Positions 24,671 to 28,874 of a stretch of 28,874 nt of DNA are shown one piece after another. The notes beneath the pieces were generated by a model. That model saw only the letters and a list, made by a program, of their open reading frames with translations. It did not search any database and had not been told where the DNA came from. The stretch comes from a virus. How positions within the stretch are numbered: position 1 is the first letter of the stretch; each line of letters opens with the position of its first letter. The stretch spans positions 1 through 28,874 of the IMG/VR virus record IMGVR_UViG_3300010370_006585; one strand, 5' to 3'. The translations under genes were made by a program, and so were the position numbers.

Positions 24671-25015
24671 ATGAGTTATGCCTACGAGCATGTGGAAGTG
24701 CTTCGGGTTCTGGACGGGGACACTGTCGAGTTGCGTATCGACATGGGTAACTCCATCCACTGGACCGGGAAGTTTCGGCTTTACGGCGTGGATACGCCAG
24801 AAGTGCATGGAGACACTCAGGCTGCAGGGCAGACGGCTGCCGATTATCTGCGGACGTTGATTGCTGCCTTTGGCATACTGGAGGTTCAGACGTTCAAGCC
24901 GGACAAGTTCGGGCGGTGGTTGGCAAAGATTCAGCTCCGGGATGGGCGTGACGTCTCTGAGTGTTTGGTTAATGCCGGTCATGCTGTGGGTTACTGGGGA
25001 GGCAAGAAGGCATGA
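24671..25015 (+). CDS. Staphylococcal nuclease-like protein
   Basis: A 114-aa protein with a compact OB-fold nuclease (SNase/thermonuclease). The residues matching the S. aureus active site are present: Asp17 (for D21) in DGDTVE, Arg36 (for R35), Asp41 (for D40) and Glu44 (for E43) in RLYGVDTPE, and Arg82 (for R87) in DKFGRWLAK. LVNAGHAVGYWGG closes the domain. There is no signal peptide, so it acts in the cytoplasm or in the virion, where it could degrade host DNA or RNA in a calcium-dependent reaction. The SD is weak. It overlaps the next gene by 4 nt. Confidence 0.92.
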   Translation: MSYAYEHVEVLRVLDGDTVELRIDMGNSIHWTGKFRLYGVDTPEVHGDTQAAGQTAADYLRTLIAAFGILEVQTFKPDKFGRWLAKIQLRDGRDVSECLVNAGHAVGYWGGKKA

Positions 25016-25398
25016 CTCCACAGATCACAGATGGAAGCGATCTTCCGGTTTGCCTGCTGGGTGACCGGCTGGTCTTCTATTCCACTGTTGACTGTGTTGC
25101 CTATTGCCCGCTACGTGTTGTGTTGGAGTGTCCCGAGGGTGCGAGCTGGGATGGTGCGACGATACCGAGATACTGCTGGTCGCTGATTGGCCATCCGCTG
25201 CAGAAAGAGTTTCGCTTTGCGAGTCTGTTTCACGACAGGTCATGCGAGCGGGCGGAGACTCTGGAGCAGCGGGCGATCGGTGATGCGATATTCCGAGACC
25301 TGTTGAGACAGGCCGGTGTGTGTTGGTGGAGACGGACTGCGATGTGGCTGGCCGTCAGATTTTATGGTGTGTACCTGATGAGAAAGAGGGCGTTATGA
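25012..25398 (+). CDS. DUF1353 family protein
   Basis: A 128-aa protein in an ATGA overlap with the nuclease gene. GASWDGATIPRYCWSLIGHP followed by FASLFHDRSCE and then a C-terminal helix pair with AIGDAIFRDLL matches DUF1353, a phage-associated family of unknown biochemistry often found near lysis and tail genes. A hydrophobic C-terminal helix (TAMWLAVRFYGVYLM) could touch the membrane. It overlaps the next gene by 4 nt. Family membership is good; the role is not known. Confidence 0.8.
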   Translation: MTPQITDGSDLPVCLLGDRLVFYSTVDCVAYCPLRVVLECPEGASWDGATIPRYCWSLIGHPLQKEFRFASLFHDRSCERAETLEQRAIGDAIFRDLLRQAGVCWWRRTAMWLAVRFYGVYLMRKRAL

Positions 25399-25859
25399 AT
25401 GCGTCAAAGTTTTGTGGTCTGGTTGCCACCAGTCTTGGTGGCGGGAATGTCAAGATGGTTGCCAGCAGTCCGGACGCGACTCCGCAGACTGTCGGCAATC
25501 CGGTGATTTTGCTGATCCTCCAGGGACTGCTGCCGCTGATCCCGAGTTTCATCGAAGGCTGCAAGAAGCGACGTGGCGGCATCGACAACACTCAGCCTGT
25601 TCAGCCTCAGGTGGCTGCTCGGCACATGGACGAGAATTCTCGCCGTGAGCAGATCATGGCATTGGCTGTACAGTTGAAGAAGCAGGCGCAGCAGAACATC
25701 CGGGAAGAAAAGCGTCGTGCTGGCCGCAACGGGGCTCCGGACATCGGGCGGTGGCAGTTGACGGACGATTCGTTTCTCGCGATGGCGTCGCACACCGTCA
25801 GCACATACTGCAAACTGAAGCCGGTGGAAGCGGCTGCACTGGTACCGATGGCTCTGTGA
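25395..25859 (+). CDS. Hypothetical protein with one hydrophobic segment
   Basis: A 154-aa protein from ATG 25395 in an ATGA overlap; AAGAGGG precedes it. A longer in-frame start at GTG 25320 lies wholly inside the previous gene. Residues 36-54 (PVILLILQGLLPLIPSFIE) may form a membrane helix, then a basic/Gln-rich helical region and a C-terminal helix domain (FLAMASHTVSTYCKLKPVEA) follow. No family is recognised. Holin-like or virion-associated roles are possible only by location. Confidence 0.6.
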   Translation: MNASKFCGLVATSLGGGNVKMVASSPDATPQTVGNPVILLILQGLLPLIPSFIEGCKKRRGGIDNTQPVQPQVAARHMDENSRREQIMALAVQLKKQAQQNIREEKRRAGRNGAPDIGRWQLTDDSFLAMASHTVSTYCKLKPVEAAALVPMAL

Positions 25860-25900
25860 GCGTGTGGTAATTCTGTCTCTGTGGCAAGGGAGTTTGGGCG

Positions 25901-26575
25901 ATGTTCATGTCATTACTGTTGTTGTTTGCGCTACTGCAGGACGGCGGTAGTGGCTTCGAGTTTCCGATGGGGCAGGTGATGCAGGAGGCTGCGCCTGCCC
26001 CTCGGCCGATTGATACGCTGTTTCTGGATGAGTTCTATCTGATCCAGAGCGATGTGCCGTTGCTGATTCTGTCCAGCCCTGTCGGGGTTGTGGATGTGAC
26101 GGCATCGAAGAAGGGAACGATCGTCAACTCGAAGTTCGCCGGCGGATCCGGAAAGAACGAGGTTCGGACGGTTGAGCGGGAGTGGGGATATCTGGTCAAT
26201 GGGATGGCCGGCGGTGCGGTCGAGCTGATCGTGATCCCGGCCGGGACGACTGACCTGAGTGCGATGCGGCGTGCTTTGCTGCAGGTGCAGGCTCGGAAGG
26301 GCCAAACGATCAACCCGGATCCGCAGGATGAAGTCGATGTGGCGTTCCTGCAGTACGAGCGGGAATGGAGGCAGATTCAGGAGCGGCTGATCGAGAAGCT
26401 CGACAACGGCGAGATCAGCAGTCAGGAAGATGCGGCGAAATGGTTTGGTGCTGAGCATGTGCAGGCGAGGATGCGGGCGTTCGAGCCATTGCTGCAGAAG
26501 GAACAGCAGGCCTTCGGCCAGGCTTGGACGGCTGCAGGTCATGCGGAGTACATCCGGAGGTATGTCAGGCCATGA
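25901..26575 (+). CDS. Hypothetical protein with possible export signal
   Basis: A 224-aa protein, ATG 8 nt after AAGGGAG. The N-terminus MFMSLLLLFALLQDGGSG has a short hydrophobic core like a weak signal peptide but no basic n-region. The middle is strand-rich (FYLIQSDVPLLILSSPVGVVDV) and the last 80 residues are long charged helices. It overlaps the papain-like peptidase gene by 4 nt, so the two may work together, for example as a periplasmic or virion partner. No known family is recognised. Confidence 0.6.
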   Translation: MFMSLLLLFALLQDGGSGFEFPMGQVMQEAAPAPRPIDTLFLDEFYLIQSDVPLLILSSPVGVVDVTASKKGTIVNSKFAGGSGKNEVRTVEREWGYLVNGMAGGAVELIVIPAGTTDLSAMRRALLQVQARKGQTINPDPQDEVDVAFLQYEREWRQIQERLIEKLDNGEISSQEDAAKWFGAEHVQARMRAFEPLLQKEQQAFGQAWTAAGHAEYIRRYVRP

Positions 26576-27447
26576 CTGAGAATATCAATGGACTGGTCGT
26601 GCCTCAGGAGCACGAGATCAAATGGTTGACCGGGGTTCGCACTGTCAGGTCGTGGGCGAAGTCTGACTTCCCAAACTGGGATCAGGTCCTGATGGATCCG
26701 AAACTCAGTCCCGTCGGTGTGATGGAGATTGAGAATCAGGAGCGGTCCGACTGCAACGGAAACACCTGTGCGAACAATCTCGAATGGCAGGATTATGTCC
26801 TGTCTGGCCGGACGAAGATGCAGAAGGCATCTGAGATCGCAGCGTACACGCTGTGTGAGTTTCTGATGGACCCGTCAGGCCGTGGAGTGGGTCTGGACCG
26901 TGGTACGAGCATCCACAGCGCGACGCGGCTTCTGATTGGCGGTGTGCCGCAGTTCGGGCTGGAGCCGGGGGTTCCGTATGAGGCTCAGTGGCCATATTCA
27001 CGGTATTGCCGTTCGCTGCGCGAGCTGAGATCCTTCGCCCCGGGTAAGCCGGTCATGCCGTCTACGGTGGCTCAGGTGGACGACATGCCACCATGGGACG
27101 ATCTGTTGCCGAGTCTGGCTGCAGGCTGTGTGTGCCAGATTGGCACGAAGTGGCCGCCGAGGTTCAAGACGCCGGGCGGTCAGTTTGGCAGGTTCCGTCT
27201 GATGGATGACGCTCCGACGGGTGCCGGCGGGCATGCGACTGCGATCCTATGGGGTGTCAAGATCGCCGGAAGCTGGTACCTGATCGTGTGGAACAGTCAC
27301 GGGTACGGTGCCTACCTGATGTCTCGACGGTGTTATGAGTCTCTGCAGCGGTCTCAGTTTGCTCCGTTCGGGGCGTATCTTCTGAGCCCGAAGGATCCGG
27401 TGTCTGTTTACAACCGAGTTTTGAGTGGTGGAGGGTACTATGACTGA
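26572..27447 (+). CDS. Papain-like (C1) cysteine peptidase
   Basis: A 291-aa protein from ATG 26572 in an ATGA overlap; a longer in-frame start at 26524 lies inside the previous gene. NQERSDCNGNTC gives the oxyanion Gln56 and nucleophile Cys61 in the usual QxxxxC spacing (Cys66 is an alternative), GAGGHATAILWG gives catalytic His221, and VWNSHG gives Asn241, as in the NSWG motif of papain. The order Cys-His-Asn and the spacing fit a C1A-like peptidase. There is no signal peptide. It could cleave virion or host proteins or act in lysis; phage-encoded C1 peptidases are uncommon. Confidence 0.82.
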   Translation: MTENINGLVVPQEHEIKWLTGVRTVRSWAKSDFPNWDQVLMDPKLSPVGVMEIENQERSDCNGNTCANNLEWQDYVLSGRTKMQKASEIAAYTLCEFLMDPSGRGVGLDRGTSIHSATRLLIGGVPQFGLEPGVPYEAQWPYSRYCRSLRELRSFAPGKPVMPSTVAQVDDMPPWDDLLPSLAAGCVCQIGTKWPPRFKTPGGQFGRFRLMDDAPTGAGGHATAILWGVKIAGSWYLIVWNSHGYGAYLMSRRCYESLQRSQFAPFGAYLLSPKDPVSVYNRVLSGGGYYD

Positions 27448-27937
27448 AGAACGTGCAAGAGGAATGATGATCGGTTGGTGTCTGGGCATTGTGCTGTGTG
27501 CGGTGGTGGCAGGAGTGTTGCATACCGGGCAGATGCAGAAACTGCAGGCAGACGAGCAGCAGAGGCCCATAGGCGTCGCTGGTGACATTGCCCTGCTGTC
27601 TGATCGGGTGGCGAGGCTGGAGGCCCGTGTCGAGGCTCTGGAGGGCGGCTCACGTGCCGAGGAGGCCTCGGCATCTGCGGCCGAGGAGGCCTTCGTCGAG
27701 GAACTGCCGGTGCTGGAAGTGCAGAGCGAGAGCTGGTGTGCTGCCTGCAAGGTGTTCGAGGCCGATGTGGCGGCGAACGGGCAGGAGGGGAAAAAGTGGC
27801 GACTGAAGCGGGTGAATCTGAAATCCTCTTCTATACCTGCCTTCAGATTCACCGGCAAAGGTGGAACACCGCAGACCACTGTAGGGTATACCCGTGGTCG
27901 ATTGTCGCAATGGCTTGGTGAGATGGGAGTGCGGTAG
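27440..27937 (+). CDS. Membrane-anchored thioredoxin-like protein
   Basis: A 165-aa protein; ATG 27440 with GGAGGG about 5 nt upstream, overlapping the peptidase gene by 8 nt; an in-frame GTG at 27425 is less likely. Residues about 9-28 form a membrane helix, a short coiled coil (RVARLEARVEALE) follows, then a thioredoxin core with W99-C100-A-A-C103 and a C-terminal GTPQTT segment in the cis-Pro position. It would be tethered to the inner membrane, with the redox site on the outer face if the N-terminus stays in the cytoplasm. It may reduce or form disulfides in Cys-rich phage proteins. Confidence 0.78.
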   Translation: MTEERARGMMIGWCLGIVLCAVVAGVLHTGQMQKLQADEQQRPIGVAGDIALLSDRVARLEARVEALEGGSRAEEASASAAEEAFVEELPVLEVQSESWCAACKVFEADVAANGQEGKKWRLKRVNLKSSSIPAFRFTGKGGTPQTTVGYTRGRLSQWLGEMGVR

Positions 27938-27991
27938 GTACCATCCTGCGTCATTACGCGAAAACGACGACACCTGTTGGTGGACAGTGGG

Positions 27992-28204
27992 ATGACACGG
28001 GATGATAACGACGATCGGGAACAGGAAGGGCTGTCTGTTGATACACCGACTGTCAGGGTTGGTGCGAGTCAGCAGACAGTCCGTCGTTTTCTGGATCTGG
28101 CTGCGAAGCATTCTGGGGCGGCTTGGCCGTGGCTGGTGTATGCGATCGCATTTGCCTTGGTACTGATATCTGCTGGAGCTGCGTGGAGGCTTGCGACACG
28201 ATGA
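27992..28204 (+). CDS. Single-span membrane protein, holin-like candidate
   Basis: A 70-aa protein from ATG 27992; in-frame GTG and TTG starts lie a few codons upstream at 27980 and 27977. A charged N-terminal half is followed by one membrane helix at about 44-66 (WPWLVYAIAFALVLISAGAAW) and a short basic end. Its size and placement near a peptidase and other membrane proteins are compatible with a holin or spanin-like part, but many small membrane proteins look the same. The stop overlaps the next ATG by 4 nt. Confidence 0.5.
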   Translation: MTRDDNDDREQEGLSVDTPTVRVGASQQTVRRFLDLAAKHSGAAWPWLVYAIAFALVLISAGAAWRLATR

Positions 28205-28671
28205 GCGCGATGACAAACAATGAGATCTGCGGATGGCTGCTCATGGCGTGGGCTCAGATCGTCATGGCGTGGTACGTGATGCGGTTGGCCTTGCAGCAGA
28301 AGGGCCACTGTCGGCATATCGGCCGGTGGCTGGGGATTGTGTTGTTCCTGAATTCTCCGGTATTGCTGACCAGTTTGACGGGCCGGCTGTGGCTGGTGTG
28401 TTGTGAGCAGCAGCAGGAGTTGATGGAGTTGGAGATTTTGGCGAGTGGTCGTGCGATCCCAGTGAAGGAGCAGAGAGATGTCCTTGAAGTTGTTTACACC
28501 ACCCGAGGACAATTCGGGGAGTACAGCATCGCCCGAACAGTCTCCGGACAGGTGCGCGGAGCTGCGGAACGCACTGGACTCGACGGTCTACGAGATGGAT
28601 CGTCTGTTGCTGCAGATGGCCGATCGCTTGCAGAGATTGCACGACTGCGAGCAGCAGGTGCAGCGTACTGA
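28201..28671 (+). CDS. Two-span membrane protein with overlapped C-terminus
   Basis: A 156-aa reading frame from ATG 28201 (ATGA overlap). Two hydrophobic segments at about residues 9-30 and 44-68 suggest a small integral membrane protein. The C-terminal 65 residues are encoded in the same bases as the start of the 28478-28780 gene in another frame, and third positions there lose their G/C bias, so the C-terminus is either dual-coding or a by-product of a missing stop. A lysis-related role is possible but not shown. Confidence 0.5.
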   Translation: MSAMTNNEICGWLLMAWAQIVMAWYVMRLALQQKGHCRHIGRWLGIVLFLNSPVLLTSLTGRLWLVCCEQQQELMELEILASGRAIPVKEQRDVLEVVYTTRGQFGEYSIARTVSGQVRGAAERTGLDGLRDGSSVAADGRSLAEIARLRAAGAAY

Positions 28672-28780
28672 TGGGTTTGGCAGTGTTGACATCGCTCCGA
28701 TTGCCGAGTTGCTGACAGCGATGGCTCGGTTCAAAGAACGGATTGCACCCACACAACAGGCAGTCACAGATGGGCGTTGA
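28478..28780 (+). CDS. Small coiled-coil hypothetical protein
   Basis: A 100-aa protein, ATG about 7 nt after AAGGAGCAGAG. Residues 1-30 are disordered (Pro, Ser, Glu). Residues about 33-62 form a heptad helix (ELRNALDSTVYEMDRLLLQM) and a second helix follows at 75-90. Third positions are G/C-ending, so this frame is the stronger of the two overlapping ones. It overlaps the next gene by 11 nt. No family is recognised. Confidence 0.65.
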   Translation: MSLKLFTPPEDNSGSTASPEQSPDRCAELRNALDSTVYEMDRLLLQMADRLQRLHDCEQQVQRTDGFGSVDIAPIAELLTAMARFKERIAPTQQAVTDGR

Positions 28781-28874
28781 AGCGTTACTCAGCACACAGA
28801 TCATCGACACCACAACCGTGGGGCGGTCGGTGATGACGGCCATAGATGCAGCAGCGGCACGGACTGCCCTCGGG
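28770..28874 (+). CDS. Tail-fibre-like protein, N-terminal part
   Basis: An open frame from ATG 28770 runs off the window (35 codons). It reads MGVEALLSTQIIDTTTVGRSV, then TAIDAAAARTALG, which matches the TxxGRxxLTAxDAAAARxALG module that recurs at the start of phage tail-fibre and receptor-binding proteins. Only this N-terminus is present, so length and host-binding domain are unknown. Confidence 0.6.
   Translation, partial: MGVEALLSTQIIDTTTVGRSVMTAIDAAAARTALG

Noticed and set aside
1-28874. tRNA, rRNA, insertion sequence, integrase or att site
   Set aside because: No cloverleaf, rRNA, transposase, recombinase or flanking duplication was seen on reading the window, though short tRNAs cannot be fully excluded without a scan.

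Overview
The window is a contiguous stretch of a tailed double-stranded DNA phage or prophage. It holds the packaging, head, tail and early lysis or accessory modules, all on the + strand, with short intergenic gaps and many ATGA or GTGA start/stop overlaps. The long tape measure protein (1138 aa), the tail-assembly-chaperone pair and the tail terminator and tube candidates point to a long-tailed, siphovirus-like virion. No integrase, repressor, replication gene, tRNA or rRNA was found, so temperate or lytic lifestyle cannot be decided. The host is not identifiable from the sequence. The GC-leaning codon use, strong Shine-Dalgarno (SD) sites and phage-borne papain-like and thioredoxin-like genes would fit Planctomycetota, but that is a weak guess.

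Layout. 1-227: four perfect 16-bp tandem repeats at the window edge, a small inverted repeat and an extended -10 promoter candidate. 228-1584: three coupled small genes, the last a coiled-coil protein in the small-terminase position. 1581-7979: large terminase, a small gene, portal, a small Ala/Gln-rich gene, protease-scaffold, decoration candidate and major capsid protein, closed by a strong rho-independent terminator at 8013-8048. 8068-11021: head completion, connector, tail terminator and tail tube candidates. 11037-15116: tail chaperones with a canonical A-AAA-AAC slippery heptamer, then the tape measure. 15113-19864: four tail-tip or adhesion structural proteins of unknown family. 19879-24258: a glycan cassette of three or four glycosyltransferases, one more possible one and an FkbM methyltransferase. 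24255-24599: a DUF1360-like membrane protein, followed by a second strong terminator at 24604-24660. 24671-28780: staphylococcal-nuclease homologue, DUF1353 protein, papain-like peptidase, membrane thioredoxin and several small membrane proteins (lysis or accessory). 28770 to the end: the start of a probable tail-fibre gene cut by the window.

Genes together. The order from terminase to tape measure follows the lambda morphogenetic operon (A-W-B-C/Nu3-D-E-FI-FII-Z-U-V-G-T-H). It keeps both classic translation devices: a nested in-frame start for a free scaffold inside the protease gene, and a -1 frameshift making a G/GT pair. Beyond the tape measure the lambda resemblance stops. The tail-tip genes are Cys-rich and partly Ser-rich and are followed directly by the glycan cassette, which may decorate virion proteins or modify a host glycan. 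Many structural proteins are rich in Cys while the tape measure has none. A membrane-anchored WCxxC thioredoxin-like protein is encoded downstream, so a disulfide-dependent virion is a reasonable hypothesis.
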